The notes: a model not told the origin generated them from the letters alone. DNA of 64,000 nt from Clostridiaceae bacterium (GCA_011390155.1 JAABSW010000001.1:308953-372952); one strand, 5' to 3'; positions 24,887 to 35,852 are shown, counted from the first letter of the stretch. Numbers and translations: made by a program.

Positions 24887-25900
24887 ATGAAAACTAAAGT
24901 TGGGATTAATGGGTTTGGACGGATTGGGAAAATTGCCTTAAGAGTATGGCTGGAGAATGAAAGAGATCTGGAAATAGTGGCGATAAATAGTACTAGTGGA
25001 CCTGTGAAACATGCACATATTTTAAAATATGACAGTATGTATGGTATTTTGCCACAGGAAGTAATAGCAACTGAAGACGAACTAAAAATTGGTGACAAAG
25101 TAATTAAATTTACTGCGCATAAAGACCCGGCCGAGATCCCATGGAAAGAGATGGGCGTAGATATTGTCTTAGAGTGCACTGGTATATTTAACACCGAAGA
25201 AAAAGCTATGAATCACATTCATGCAGGAGCAAAAAAAGTTATTTTATCTGCACCTCCAAAGGGTGGAGATGTTCTGCAGGTTGTCATGGGTGTAAACGAA
25301 GATATGTATGATCCGGAGAAACATCAGATTTTATCCAATGCATCCTGCACCACAAACTGCCTTGCACCTCTTGTGAAAGTACTGAATGATGAATTCGGGG
25401 TGGAATATGGATTGATGACCACTGTTCACTCTTATACTAACGACCAACAATTACTGGATAAACCACACAAAGATCCAAGAAGAGCGCGGGCAGCAGCCGA
25501 ATCCATTATTCCTACCACAACAGGTGCAGCCAAAGCTGTGACAAAAGTTATTCCTGAACTTGCAGGAAGGTTAAATGGTTTTGCTTTTCGGGTACCAACA
25601 CCTGTTGTTTCTGTTGTTGATTTGGTTGCTGAACTGAAGAAAGATACAACAGCAGAGGAAGTCAATCAAAAATTTAAAGAAGCATCCGAAGGAAAACTTA
25701 AAGGTATTATGGGCTTCAGCGAAGAGCCCTTAGTTTCAATTGATTACAAGAAAGACAGTAGATCAAGCATTATTGATAGTTTATCAACGATGATGACTGG
25801 ACCACGGTTGGTAAAAGTGGTATCCTGGTATGATAATGAGTGGGGCTACTCTGAAAGGTTGGTTGATTTCCTAGCATACGTAGCAGCTAAAGGGTTGTAA
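24887..25900 (+). CDS. gap: Glyceraldehyde-3-phosphate dehydrogenase
   Basis: Glycolytic or gluconeogenic oxidoreductase of 337 residues. NGFGRIGK binds the nucleotide, Cys154 in SNASCTTNC is catalytic, and WYDNEWGYS is conserved. The site that in NAD-specific enzymes reads Asn-Asp (Asp32) reads Asn34-Ser35 here, as in NADP-using GapB of Bacillus (Asn-Ala-Ser), so NADP or dual use is possible. The ATG at 24887 lies eight bases after AAGGAGG. It is alone, not in the usual cggR-gap-pgk-tpi operon, but has a CggR-like operator and its own terminator. Confidence 0.95.
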   Translation: MKTKVGINGFGRIGKIALRVWLENERDLEIVAINSTSGPVKHAHILKYDSMYGILPQEVIATEDELKIGDKVIKFTAHKDPAEIPWKEMGVDIVLECTGIFNTEEKAMNHIHAGAKKVILSAPPKGGDVLQVVMGVNEDMYDPEKHQILSNASCTTNCLAPLVKVLNDEFGVEYGLMTTVHSYTNDQQLLDKPHKDPRRARAAAESIIPTTTGAAKAVTKVIPELAGRLNGFAFRVPTPVVSVVDLVAELKKDTTAEEVNQKFKEASEGKLKGIMGFSEEPLVSIDYKKDSRSSIIDSLSTMMTGPRLVKVVSWYDNEWGYSERLVDFLAYVAAKGL

Positions 25901-25927
25901 AATAAACATCCTGACAGATTAATGAAG

Positions 25928-25958
25928 AGACTGTTATCAAATGATAACAGTCTTTTTT
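25928..25958 (+). terminator. Terminator after gap
   Basis: Perfect 12-bp stem AGACTGTTATCA / TGATAACAGTCT with a two-base centre, followed by six T. Confidence 0.9.
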
Positions 25959-26028
25959 CTGGTGTTGATTGAAAATGTCGTGTATAATAAGGTTGGTTTC
26001 CATTAAAAATCTATAGGGAGTGGAGAAT

Positions 26029-26859
26029 ATGGAAAACATAGAGTGGAAAAAATTTCTCATCCCCTACGAACATGCAGTGGAAGAGCTAAAAGTTAAATTC
26101 AGAAGTATTAGAAGTGAACTGTTAACGGTGGGTGCGTATTCTCCCATTGAATTTGTTGTCGGACGTGTAAAACGGGTGTCAAGTATCTTAGAAAAAGCCA
26201 AGCTGCTTAATCTGGAGTTGGATGAAGTAGAAGAAGGCATTGAGGATATAGCTGGAATAAGAATTATGTGCCAGTTTGTTGAAGACATATACACTGTTGT
26301 TGATTTCATTCGAGAACGTGAAGGCAAAGATATGGAAATTGTTAACATAAAAGACTATATCACAAATCAAAAGGATAGTGGTTATCGAAGTTATCATGTT
26401 GTTGTCCGATATCCCATTCAAACGGCATTCGGACATAAACAAATTCTGGCGGAAATACAAATACGAACACTGGCGATGAATTTTTGGGCTACAATTGAAC
26501 ACTCTCTTAATTATAAATACAAACAACACATTCCAGATCATGTAACGGAAAGACTTAAGAAGGCTGCTGATGCGGCTATGGTACTTGATCAGGAAATGTC
26601 TGAAATTAGATACGAAATCAGGGAAGCACAGAAGTTGTTTGAAACAAAGTCAAATGTAGTTTCAGCCATTTTAGGCCATATTCAACAATTAAGAGTAAGG
26701 GGGTTTTTACAAGAGGCTGAACAATATCACCAAGAATTTGAACAAATCTGGAGTGATGGTGATTTGCAGGCTTTGAAGAGTATGGCTCGAAAATTAAGAG
26801 AGCAGATTGATCACTATGACACTTATGGTTTTGATAAGAATCGTTTTGAATCACAATAA
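26029..26859 (+). CDS. Small alarmone synthetase-like GTP pyrophosphokinase (RelQ/YjbM group)
   Basis: Single-domain (p)ppGpp synthetase, 276 residues. The RelA/SpoT synthetase domain spans residues about 35-190, with GRVKRVSSILEKA, EDIAGIRIMC, DSGYRSYHVVV and EIQIRTLAMNFWATIEHSLNYK, all conserved. No HD hydrolase, TGS or ACT domain is present. A helical C-terminal extension of about 70 residues makes it longer than RelQ of Bacillus. ATG 26029 lies eight bases after GGGAG. The metallophosphoesterase gene starts 13 bp later and is probably cotranscribed. Confidence 0.88.
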   Translation: MENIEWKKFLIPYEHAVEELKVKFRSIRSELLTVGAYSPIEFVVGRVKRVSSILEKAKLLNLELDEVEEGIEDIAGIRIMCQFVEDIYTVVDFIREREGKDMEIVNIKDYITNQKDSGYRSYHVVVRYPIQTAFGHKQILAEIQIRTLAMNFWATIEHSLNYKYKQHIPDHVTERLKKAADAAMVLDQEMSEIRYEIREAQKLFETKSNVVSAILGHIQQLRVRGFLQEAEQYHQEFEQIWSDGDLQALKSMARKLREQIDHYDTYGFDKNRFESQ

Positions 26860-26871
26860 TGGGAGGATTTC

Positions 26872-28500
<1,629 letters not shown>

Positions 28501-28502
28501 TT

Positions 28503-28531
28503 ATTGTAACACATCCTTTCTTATAAAACAA
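28503..28531 (-). promoter_or_regulatory. Promoter of fba
   Basis: Minus strand TTGTTT (28531-28526), 17-bp spacer, TACAAT (28508-28503), about 24 bases before the start codon. Confidence 0.6.
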
Positions 28532-28599
28532 TCAGCGGTGTTCATATTTCAACGTTAGTGTTTAATAATGCCATGTTTGAAAGCTTTATTAATCGGCCT

Positions 28600-28627
28600 T
28601 TGTTTTTTTGTGGAAATAGGGTAGAAT
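28600..28627 (+). promoter_or_regulatory. Possible promoter of the pssA gene group
   Basis: TTGTTT (28600-28605), 16-bp spacer, TAGAAT (28622-28627). A second candidate begins with a perfect TTGACA at 28650 but has only a poor -10 box. A small inverted repeat GAGGG/CCCTC lies between them. Confidence 0.4.
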
Positions 28628-28741
28628 AAGAATGAGGGGGTGTACCCTCTTGACAATTAATCGCACGTTCAATTTTAGATAAGTGGAACTGCGTCACTGT
28701 CTATCCTGAACAATCGGGTATATAGGAAAGAGGTGTTAGCT

Positions 28742-29257
28742 GTGAAAGTTAAGTCGCAACTTCCTAATATGTTAACGTACTTAAATTTAACGTTAGGTTT
28801 ACTTGCCATTGTTTTTATCATTAGTGAGCAATATGTTTTTTCTGCCTTGGTAATCATACTGGCTGCCTTTATGGATCGGTTTGATGGAAAACTCGCCAGA
28901 ATGTTGGATGTAGAGAGTGAATTTGGCAAAGAACTTGATTCACTGTGTGACCTGATTTCTTTTGGCGTTGCTCCAGCTATTTTAATGTGGAGTTTTCACA
29001 TGACCAGTATGGGTGTCTGGGGATTTGCCGTTGTTGCACTATTTGCAATAAGTGGAGCTTATCGACTGGCCTTTTTTAACATTACTGAGTTTGATGGGTT
29101 TTATATGGGCATTCCCATAACATTATGTGGTGGTATCGTTGCCGTAATGACTTTATATTCTGCGAATTACACAACAAACATTTATGTTCTGGGGTTTATT
29201 ATGTTGCTATTGTCTTATGCGATGGTAAGCAAGCGAATAAGATTGCGAAAACGGTGA
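28742..29257 (+). CDS. pssA: CDP-diacylglycerol-serine O-phosphatidyltransferase
   Basis: Membrane enzyme that makes phosphatidylserine, the precursor of phosphatidylethanolamine. The 171-residue protein has about five helices, and the CDP-alcohol phosphatidyltransferase signature D-G-x2-A-R-x8-G-x3-D-x3-D is complete in FDGKLARML and EFGKELDSLCD. Start is GTG 28742, six bases after GAGGTG; the GTG at 28733 overlaps that site. No psd decarboxylase follows, but two genes of less clear role do. Confidence 0.85.
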   Translation: MKVKSQLPNMLTYLNLTLGLLAIVFIISEQYVFSALVIILAAFMDRFDGKLARMLDVESEFGKELDSLCDLISFGVAPAILMWSFHMTSMGVWGFAVVALFAISGAYRLAFFNITEFDGFYMGIPITLCGGIVAVMTLYSANYTTNIYVLGFIMLLLSYAMVSKRIRLRKR

Positions 29258-29302
29258 CATATCTAATATCTTTTGTTTAGCTGCTATGTAGAGGTGTTTA
29301 AA

Positions 29303-29854
29303 TTGAATTATGTTCAGGGAAGAAATTTATTCAAAGAATTTACAGAAATGAGAGAAAGTCTGATCTACCAGTACAAAAAAGGAGATTTAACTAAAAGAGA
29401 ATATATTCACGAATCACACAATATGTTGATGCATCTTGATGCATCGCCGTTTAAGAATGTGGATAGCTTTGAAAAGGCTGTTTTTAATTATCATTATTAC
29501 AATACAATGGCAAAGTATATGGGTATGAAGGCCGCTGATCTTAGAAAAAAGCAAAAACATCCCGATATGTATAACCAAATCATTAAGCGTAAAGATCATT
29601 ATTATCATCAGAAGGATATTATGTCATGGAAAGCTGTAAATATTATTAATTTTGACCGTGTTGAAGCTTATTACATTAAAGTCATATCATCATTTCTGAA
29701 AAATGACTTGTTTGAAATTATATTCAAAGACTATCCTTCCGTGGTTTTCCATTCTAGGAGCAAATGGCTGAAAGAAAAACTTGAAGAGGAAAGTCTTTTT
29801 GAAAATAAAATCAAACATTCAATCATTGAAACATATGTGAATGAACGTTATTGA
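29303..29854 (+). CDS. Conserved-looking protein of unknown function
   Basis: A 183-residue, mostly helical and charged soluble protein, rich in Lys, Tyr and His (FNYHYYNTMAKY, KRKDHYYHQKD). No known motif, signal or membrane span. The TTG at 29303 lies six bases after AGAGGTG and is preferred to the TTG at 29273. It lies between pssA and a methyltransferase and overlaps the longest version of the latter frame, so the three are probably cotranscribed. I cannot give a function. Confidence 0.6.
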   Translation: MNYVQGRNLFKEFTEMRESLIYQYKKGDLTKREYIHESHNMLMHLDASPFKNVDSFEKAVFNYHYYNTMAKYMGMKAADLRKKQKHPDMYNQIIKRKDHYYHQKDIMSWKAVNIINFDRVEAYYIKVISSFLKNDLFEIIFKDYPSVVFHSRSKWLKEKLEEESLFENKIKHSIIETYVNERY

Positions 29855-29882
29855 TACATATCTGGTAAAAGGAGGAGAGAGT

Positions 29883-30647
29883 ATGTATCAAATTCATACG
29901 GCAGACCAATATTTATGGGAAAATTTAAACCTGGACAATAAATTGGTGCTTGAAGGTGGTACTTCCTGGGGAAATACAACCCATCGAATTGCAGAAAAAG
30001 TGAGTGAATTAAAATGGAAAACACGTTTGGTTTCTGTTGACATCGATGACGATCATTTTGATCAAATAGAAAAAGATTTATCTTCGCATTTTGAAGAATT
30101 ACAGCTGCGTCGGGCGGATTTAAGTCAGTTGGATTTTCTTGCTAATAATCTAGTTGATGTTGTTATATGCAATTACACCTTGTCATCGGTCAATCAGTTC
30201 CCTTTGAGGGCTGTCAAAACATTGCGAGAGTTTTATCGGGTGTTGAAACCCGATGGTCAGCTTGTGATCATGGAAGAAATGCCGATATGGTCCGTCGAAA
30301 AAGGAGATTACCCCTATTGGTCACAACGCTTAAGGGTAATAAAAAGTATAAGTGTGTTAAAAGCGATGGCTCACTTTAATGAGATACACCCCACAGATCT
30401 GGAACAAACACTGGATATGATTGGGTTTAGAAATTTACATTACCAAGAGTTTAAAGAAATTATCAATGCAGAGATGGCAACAAGATTTTTGGACAAAAGA
30501 AAACAAACATTGCTTAGGGGTGTCAATGATATTGATAATGAACATCTAACTAAAGGATTTGTTGAAATCACAGAAAAACTGGTTCATGAACTGGAACAGA
30601 CAAAAGAGTTTTCGGCGCCAGCCTATATTTTAAAAGCGGTTAAGTAA
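29883..30647 (+). CDS. SAM-dependent methyltransferase (class I)
   Basis: A 254-residue Rossmann methyltransferase. LVLEGGTSWGNTT is motif I, LVSVDIDDD holds the acidic residue for the SAM ribose, VDVVICNYTLSSVNQ is motif IV, and VLKPDGQLVIMEE is the post-motif strand typical of class I enzymes. The C-terminal 90 residues are helical. ATG 29883 follows AAAGGAGGAGAG. Substrate unknown; lipids or small molecules are possible given pssA upstream, but this is weak inference. A terminator lies about 80 bases downstream. Confidence 0.75.
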   Translation: MYQIHTADQYLWENLNLDNKLVLEGGTSWGNTTHRIAEKVSELKWKTRLVSVDIDDDHFDQIEKDLSSHFEELQLRRADLSQLDFLANNLVDVVICNYTLSSVNQFPLRAVKTLREFYRVLKPDGQLVIMEEMPIWSVEKGDYPYWSQRLRVIKSISVLKAMAHFNEIHPTDLEQTLDMIGFRNLHYQEFKEIINAEMATRFLDKRKQTLLRGVNDIDNEHLTKGFVEITEKLVHELEQTKEFSAPAYILKAVK

Positions 30648-30727
30648 TGTACGTATCTCATTGAAGTTTGGTTTGGATAATAGCGTGTAACGGCTACAAA
30701 GTGAAACAATGATCCGAGATTACAATG

Positions 30728-30761
30728 AAGACAATGGGTTCATTGCCCACTGTCTTTTTTT
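30728..30761 (+). terminator. Terminator after the methyltransferase gene
   Basis: Stem AAGACA-A-TGGG paired with CCCA-C-TGTCTT, one internal mismatch, then seven T. Confidence 0.8.
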
Positions 30762-30777
30762 ATTCAATGACTACTAC

Positions 30778-30843
30778 GAATAAATTGAGTATCTACCACC
30801 AAATAGTGAATTTTGGGCATCTTTTATGGAGAATGCAATCGAA
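30778..30843 (+). repeat. Diverged dispersed repeat, copy 2
   Basis: Partner of 18384-18449 (see there). The frame IEYLPPNSEF runs about 37 codons to a stop near 30896 without a start codon or ribosome binding site. The rest of the gap, 30844-31079, holds no other gene that I can see; the bases before ku include the purine site AGAAGGGGTGG. Confidence 0.45.
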
Positions 30844-31079
30844 ACTTCCGATGGCCTTAAATTCCACCAGAAGCTAAGAATCCTGTTGTTCAAATAAGGG
30901 TATAGGGTAAATACAAACTAGGGAATGTTTGATAGTAGGGGTTTGAGAACCATGCACAAAATGTATGAATGACTCTTTATCCAAATTTTGATGGTCATAC
31001 AAGAGAGGTTCACTTAATGTATTAAGTCGGCTTTGATGGTCACAATAGGAGATTGTTTGTAACAGAAGGGGTGGATCTA

Positions 31080-31916
31080 ATGAGGTCAATATGGAAAGGC
31101 GCCATTTCCTTTGGGCTGGTAAACATTCCGGTGAGTCTGTTTTCAGCTGAAGAGAAAAATGATCTGAAGTTTAGTTACATTGACTCCAGGGATGAGAACA
31201 AAGTCAGGTACAAAAGGGTTAATGAAGTAACGGAAGAAGAAGTGCCTTGGGATAAGATTGTCAAGGCATATGAGTTTGAGGATGGGGATTATGTGGTGAT
31301 GACAGATGAAGATTTTGAAAAAGCGGATGTAGCTGCCTCAAAGACGGTGGATATTGAAACATTTATCAACAGGGATGAACTGTCATTGATGTACCTGGAA
31401 AAACCATATTACATGGCCCCCATAAAAGGTGGGGAAAAACCTTATATACTGTTGCGGGATGCCCTTGAAAAATCCGGGAAAATTGCCATTGCACGAGTTG
31501 TTATAAGAACAAAAGAACATCTGGCAGCGATCTACACAAAGGATGACGTACTGATTCTGAACTTGATCCGGTTTTATGAGGATATCCGAACCATGGAAGA
31601 ACTTAAAATTCCACAGTCAATTGAAATCTCCCGTAAGGAGATGGAGTTGGCCCAGAGCCTGATCGATGGAATGACAGAAAAATGGAATCCTGAAGAATAC
31701 AGGGATGAGTTCAGTGATGCGCTGATGGAGCGAATCGAAGCCAAGTCAAGAAAAAAAGGCAAGGAACTTGACGATGAGGAAACTGAAGATGAAACACCAA
31801 CTGTCGGGAAAGTTGTGGATATTATGGATCTCCTGAAGAAAAGTGTTGAAGCACAACCCAAAAAAACGTCAAAATCAAGCAAAAAGAAAGATGATCAAAA
31901 CGCTGCTGCAAAATAG
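31080..31916 (+). CDS. ku: Bacterial Ku DNA end-binding protein
   Basis: Homodimeric ring protein that binds double-strand DNA ends and recruits LigD for non-homologous end joining. The 278-residue protein opens MRSIWKGAISFGLVNIPVSL, the Ku hallmark, and keeps the central barrel (DSRDENKVRYKRVN, EEVPWDKIVKAYEF) and the C-terminal LigD-binding region. The last 50 residues are highly charged and end in a Lys/Ser-rich tail. ATG 31080 follows AAGGGGTGG. ligD starts 33 bp downstream on the same strand, so they form one operon. Confidence 0.96.
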   Translation: MRSIWKGAISFGLVNIPVSLFSAEEKNDLKFSYIDSRDENKVRYKRVNEVTEEEVPWDKIVKAYEFEDGDYVVMTDEDFEKADVAASKTVDIETFINRDELSLMYLEKPYYMAPIKGGEKPYILLRDALEKSGKIAIARVVIRTKEHLAAIYTKDDVLILNLIRFYEDIRTMEELKIPQSIEISRKEMELAQSLIDGMTEKWNPEEYRDEFSDALMERIEAKSRKKGKELDDEETEDETPTVGKVVDIMDLLKKSVEAQPKKTSKSSKKKDDQNAAAK

Positions 31917-31949
31917 TATAGTATTGATTTAAGTGGAAAGGAAAGCTTT

Positions 31950-34448
31950 ATGATGGCACGAAAATTAAACGAATATGATAAAAAGAGAGATGCGAAGAAA
32001 ACACCTGAACCGGAAGGTGAAATAGCTGAAAGTGGTGAGGAACTTAAATTTGTTGTTCAGCACCATATCGCCAGAAGAGATCACTATGACTTTCGACTTG
32101 AGTGGCAAGGGGTGCTCCTCAGTTGGGCAATACCAAAGGGACCATCCTATAACCCGCGGGATAAGCGCCTTGCTGTAGAAGTAGAAGATCATCCCCTGGA
32201 ATACAGGAATTTTGAGGGAACCATTCCAAAAGGGGAGTACGGCGGTGGTATTGTTATGCTGTGGGATGAAGGAGAATGGGAATCTCGTGTGGATGTGGAA
32301 AAAGGTTTGAAGGACGGTTCATTGAAATTTATCCTTAAGGGAAATCGTCTGAAAGGTAAATGGGCATTGGTCAGACTGAAGCAGAAAAATGATGACAAGA
32401 AGAATTGGCTGCTGGTTAAGGAAAAAGACAAGCATGCCAGGGATAATAACGGCATATCAGATTATAAAACGAGTGTACGCACAGATCGTACGATGAAAGA
32501 AATCGAAGAAAACATAGCGGCAGATCAGAATGGGGGTAACAGTTTCCCGTTCGAAAAGACCGGTGTCCAACTTGCCAGACTGGCTGAGAAAGTGCCTAAG
32601 GGAGAAGATTGGATCTATGAACTTAAGTATGACGGGTACCGAATTCTTGCATACCTTGAAAGCAATCAAGTACGGCTTATGACAAGGAACGGACAGGATT
32701 ACACCTCAAAGTTTGAAAGCATTTCAGAAGCATTAATTGACTGGAACAGGGGGAAGACAATGGTTTTGGACGGGGAAGTTGTGGTGCTGGATAAAAATGG
32801 TAAAACAAACTTTCAGGCGCTGCAGGGATTTTTAAAATCACCGAAAGACCAGAAACCCACCTACATTGTGTTTGATCTTCTGGCACTTTCCGGTAAAGAC
32901 CTAAGGAAGGAACCACTTAAGGACAGAAAGGAAAAGCTTGCGTCACTTATGGAAGAGGGGCATCTTCATCTGCACTACAGTAAGCATACCGATGGAACAG
33001 GCAGGGATATTTTTGTGGCCGCCTGCAAGGCCAACCATGAAGGTATTATATGCAAAAAAGAAAACTCTGCTTACAGTGGCACAAGGAATGGAGACTGGCT
33101 CAAAATAAAATGTGAAAACAGGCAGGAATTTGTTATTGGAGGATATACGCTGACCGAAAAAAGAAACAGTGGTGTCAGTGCACTCTTACTTGGTGTTTAC
33201 GAGGGAGAAAATTTGATTTATGCAGGAAGAGCGGGAACTGGATTTACACAAAAATCCATGCGAGAACTGGAGGATAAGTTTGGCAAGATCCAGCGGAAAA
33301 CACCGCCGTTTAAAAAAGCCCCAAAACAGCGTCTCGACGAAATCATTACATGGCTAAGCCCGCGGTTGGTCGCTGAAATCAAATTCGCTGAATGGACCGA
33401 TGAGAACCTGTTACGGCAGGCAAGCTATAAAGGTTTGAGAACAGATAAAGAACCAAAGGATGTAAAGAGAGAAGATTTAATTAAGAAAGATTCAACTGAG
33501 GCTCTGAATAAAGTAAAAAGAATACTACCTGATGAACCTGAAAAAAAGAAAGAATCGAAAAAAACAAATCGAAAAAGCACCAAGGTGAATGGCATCAGGA
33601 TCAGCAGTCCTGACAAGGAAATGTTTGCTGGTGCCGAAATCACAAAAGAGGATTTGGCACGCTATTATCTTGCGGTTTCAGAGCGCATGATGGTTTACGC
33701 AAGAAATCGAATTTTAAGCTTTGTGCGGTGTCCGGACGGCATAACAGCTGAATGCTTCTATCAGAAACACCTGGCACGAAAGGTCAAAGGACTTCACATA
33801 GTGCCAATCAAAGAAAAGAATGGTGATAAGGAAGATTATTTTTATATGGAAGACGTTGAGGGACTTATCAGGTCTGTGCAGATGGGAACCATGGAATTTC
33901 ATATTTGGGGCAGCCGTGTGGAACAAATTGATAAACCGGACATGATGGTTTTTGACCTGGATCCCGCGGAAGACATGGAGTTGGAAAACGTACGGGAAGG
34001 CGTACGGGATATGAAAAAAATCCTGGATGAACTTTCGCTCACTGCTTTCCTTAAAACAAGCGGTGGAAAGGGCTATCATGTTGTTATACCGCTGGAACCT
34101 TCAGCGGACTGGGAAGATGTAAAGAATTTTGCAAAAATGACAGCTTCTGCAATGGAAGAAAGGTGGCCAGATAAATACACCAGTAACATGAGAAAAGAAA
34201 AACGGAAATGGAAAATATTTATCGATTGGGTACGGAACGGTAAAGGCGCTACAAGTGTCGCACCCTATTCAGTCAGAGCGAGAAAAGGGGCTCCTGTCTC
34301 AATGCCAATCACCTGGGAAGAACTTAATACTGTAACTCCCAATGGGATAGATATTAAGAATGCCGTTCAAAGACAAAAAGAAGACGACCCGTGGACAGAT
34401 TTCTTCCAGACGAAACAAAAGTTGACCAGTTTGAATAACAGTGACTAA
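31950..34448 (+). CDS. ligD: Multifunctional ATP-dependent DNA ligase LigD (PE-ligase-polymerase)
   Basis: Joins broken DNA ends with Ku. The 832-residue protein has three domains in the order 3'-phosphoesterase (about 30-180: QHHIARRDHYDFRLEW, IPKGEYGGG), ATP ligase (about 205-510: nucleophile Lys226 in ELKYDGYRI, LDGEVVV, EGIICKK) and archaeo-eukaryotic primase-type polymerase (about 545-832: MMVFDLDPA, TSGGKGYHVVIPL). This is the Pseudomonas arrangement and length; Bacillus LigD lacks the phosphoesterase. A Lys-rich linker precedes the polymerase domain. It lies 33 bp after ku and 33 bp before the next gene. Confidence 0.96.
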   Translation: MMARKLNEYDKKRDAKKTPEPEGEIAESGEELKFVVQHHIARRDHYDFRLEWQGVLLSWAIPKGPSYNPRDKRLAVEVEDHPLEYRNFEGTIPKGEYGGGIVMLWDEGEWESRVDVEKGLKDGSLKFILKGNRLKGKWALVRLKQKNDDKKNWLLVKEKDKHARDNNGISDYKTSVRTDRTMKEIEENIAADQNGGNSFPFEKTGVQLARLAEKVPKGEDWIYELKYDGYRILAYLESNQVRLMTRNGQDYTSKFESISEALIDWNRGKTMVLDGEVVVLDKNGKTNFQALQGFLKSPKDQKPTYIVFDLLALSGKDLRKEPLKDRKEKLASLMEEGHLHLHYSKHTDGTGRDIFVAACKANHEGIICKKENSAYSGTRNGDWLKIKCENRQEFVIGGYTLTEKRNSGVSALLLGVYEGENLIYAGRAGTGFTQKSMRELEDKFGKIQRKTPPFKKAPKQRLDEIITWLSPRLVAEIKFAEWTDENLLRQASYKGLRTDKEPKDVKREDLIKKDSTEALNKVKRILPDEPEKKKESKKTNRKSTKVNGIRISSPDKEMFAGAEITKEDLARYYLAVSERMMVYARNRILSFVRCPDGITAECFYQKHLARKVKGLHIVPIKEKNGDKEDYFYMEDVEGLIRSVQMGTMEFHIWGSRVEQIDKPDMMVFDLDPAEDMELENVREGVRDMKKILDELSLTAFLKTSGGKGYHVVIPLEPSADWEDVKNFAKMTASAMEERWPDKYTSNMRKEKRKWKIFIDWVRNGKGATSVAPYSVRARKGAPVSMPITWEELNTVTPNGIDIKNAVQRQKEDDPWTDFFQTKQKLTSLNNSD

Positions 34449-34481
34449 GATGGCATCTTGCTTTGTGAAGGAGTGGATTTA

Positions 34482-35852
34482 TTGAGCCTGAAAGGTAGTG
34501 AAATTAATATTCGATTGACAGAGCAATTGTTTGGAGGTAATGCAGTTGGTTGTTTTCAAGGCAAACGGGTTATCACAAACCATGGGATTAAAGGACAGCT
34601 AGTTCGAATAAAAATTAAGAAAGTTAAAGAATCATATCTGGAAGGTACAGTTGTAGAAGTGCTGGAAAAATCCTGCTTGGAAACAGAAAAAGCATGCCCT
34701 CATTTTGAGTTTTGTGGGGGTTGCTCAATGCAGGGAGTTCAATATGAAGAACAGGTGAAGCTTAAAGAAGAACAGGTTAGATATCTGTTCAAAGACAAAG
34801 GGATTGAAGTGGAGGAATGGCTACCCACTGTTTTAAGCAGAAGAGTGTATGGTTATCGAAATAAAATGGAGTTTTCTTTTGGGAACGAATATAAAGAGGG
34901 GCCCTTAACACTTGGTATGCATCAAAGGGGTAGACGTTTCGATGTTGTCAATACTCCTCAGTGTAACCTTGTTGATGAAGACTTTAGAAAGATCAGAAAC
35001 ATAACAGCGGATTATTTCAAGAATAAGGCATTCAAGCCATATCATAAAATATCGCGTGAAGGCATTTTGAGACATTTAGTAATAAGAAAAGGTTCTAATA
35101 CAGGTGATATTCTTGTTAACCTGGTAACCACAAATTGTAAGGAACTCCCCGTTCAAGAATGGAAGGAGCAATTGCTGTCACTATCGCTTGACGGAAATTT
35201 GAAAGGCATCATTTGGACATTGAATGACGGCGTTGCTGATGTGGTACAAAGTGATGAACTTATTATCCTTTATGGTGCAAGTACTTTTAAAGAATCGTTA
35301 ATGGGATTAACATTCACAGTAACGCCATACTCTTTCTTCCAAACAAACACCTATGGCGCTGAAGATTTATATATCAATGTTTTGAAGTATATTGAAAAGG
35401 GCGATGTTAACGTAGTAGATTTGTATTGTGGATTGGGAACAATTACCCAACTGGCTGCACAAAAAGCTACCCATGTGACAGGAATAGAACTAATCAAAGA
35501 GGCAGTAATTCAAGCACGTATAGACGCAGCAAACAACGGTTTTACTAATTGTGAATTTATAGCTGGGGACGTAAAAGATGTTTTATCGAGTATTCACATT
35601 GTTCCGGATGTCATTATTGTTGATCCACCAAGACCCGGTGTTCATGTGCAAGCAATGGAAGACTTGTTGGAGATGAAGCCTAACAAGTTCATTTACATCT
35701 CCTGCAACCCTAAAACATTAGTGGAAAACGTTAGACAATCACAGCAGTTTAATTGGGAAGTCAAATCGGCAAGGTGCGTTGATTTATTTCCACACACACC
35801 CCATTTGGAATGTGTTGTGTTGATGTCAAGAGCAGATAACGGTAAAAACTGA
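34482..35852 (+). CDS. 23S rRNA (uracil-C5)-methyltransferase, second TrmA-family paralogue
   Basis: A 456-residue SAM-dependent RNA methyltransferase of the same family as the product at 2438. It has an N-terminal TRAM-like barrel, an iron-sulfur cysteine set in ACPHFEFCGGCSMQG, the SAM loop VVDLYCGLGTITQ, and catalytic Cys408 in SCNPKTL. Start is TTG 34482, eight bases after AAGGAG. It begins 33 bp after ligD and is likely part of that transcript. Division of labour with the other copy (U747 and U1939 in 23S rRNA are the known targets) cannot be read from the sequence. Confidence 0.9.
   Translation: MSLKGSEINIRLTEQLFGGNAVGCFQGKRVITNHGIKGQLVRIKIKKVKESYLEGTVVEVLEKSCLETEKACPHFEFCGGCSMQGVQYEEQVKLKEEQVRYLFKDKGIEVEEWLPTVLSRRVYGYRNKMEFSFGNEYKEGPLTLGMHQRGRRFDVVNTPQCNLVDEDFRKIRNITADYFKNKAFKPYHKISREGILRHLVIRKGSNTGDILVNLVTTNCKELPVQEWKEQLLSLSLDGNLKGIIWTLNDGVADVVQSDELIILYGASTFKESLMGLTFTVTPYSFFQTNTYGAEDLYINVLKYIEKGDVNVVDLYCGLGTITQLAAQKATHVTGIELIKEAVIQARIDAANNGFTNCEFIAGDVKDVLSSIHIVPDVIIVDPPRPGVHVQAMEDLLEMKPNKFIYISCNPKTLVENVRQSQQFNWEVKSARCVDLFPHTPHLECVVLMSRADNGKN

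Noticed and set aside
25983-25988. TATAAT before the alarmone synthetase gene as a promoter.
   Set aside because: No acceptable -35 hexamer lies 15 to 19 bases upstream, so I did not list it.
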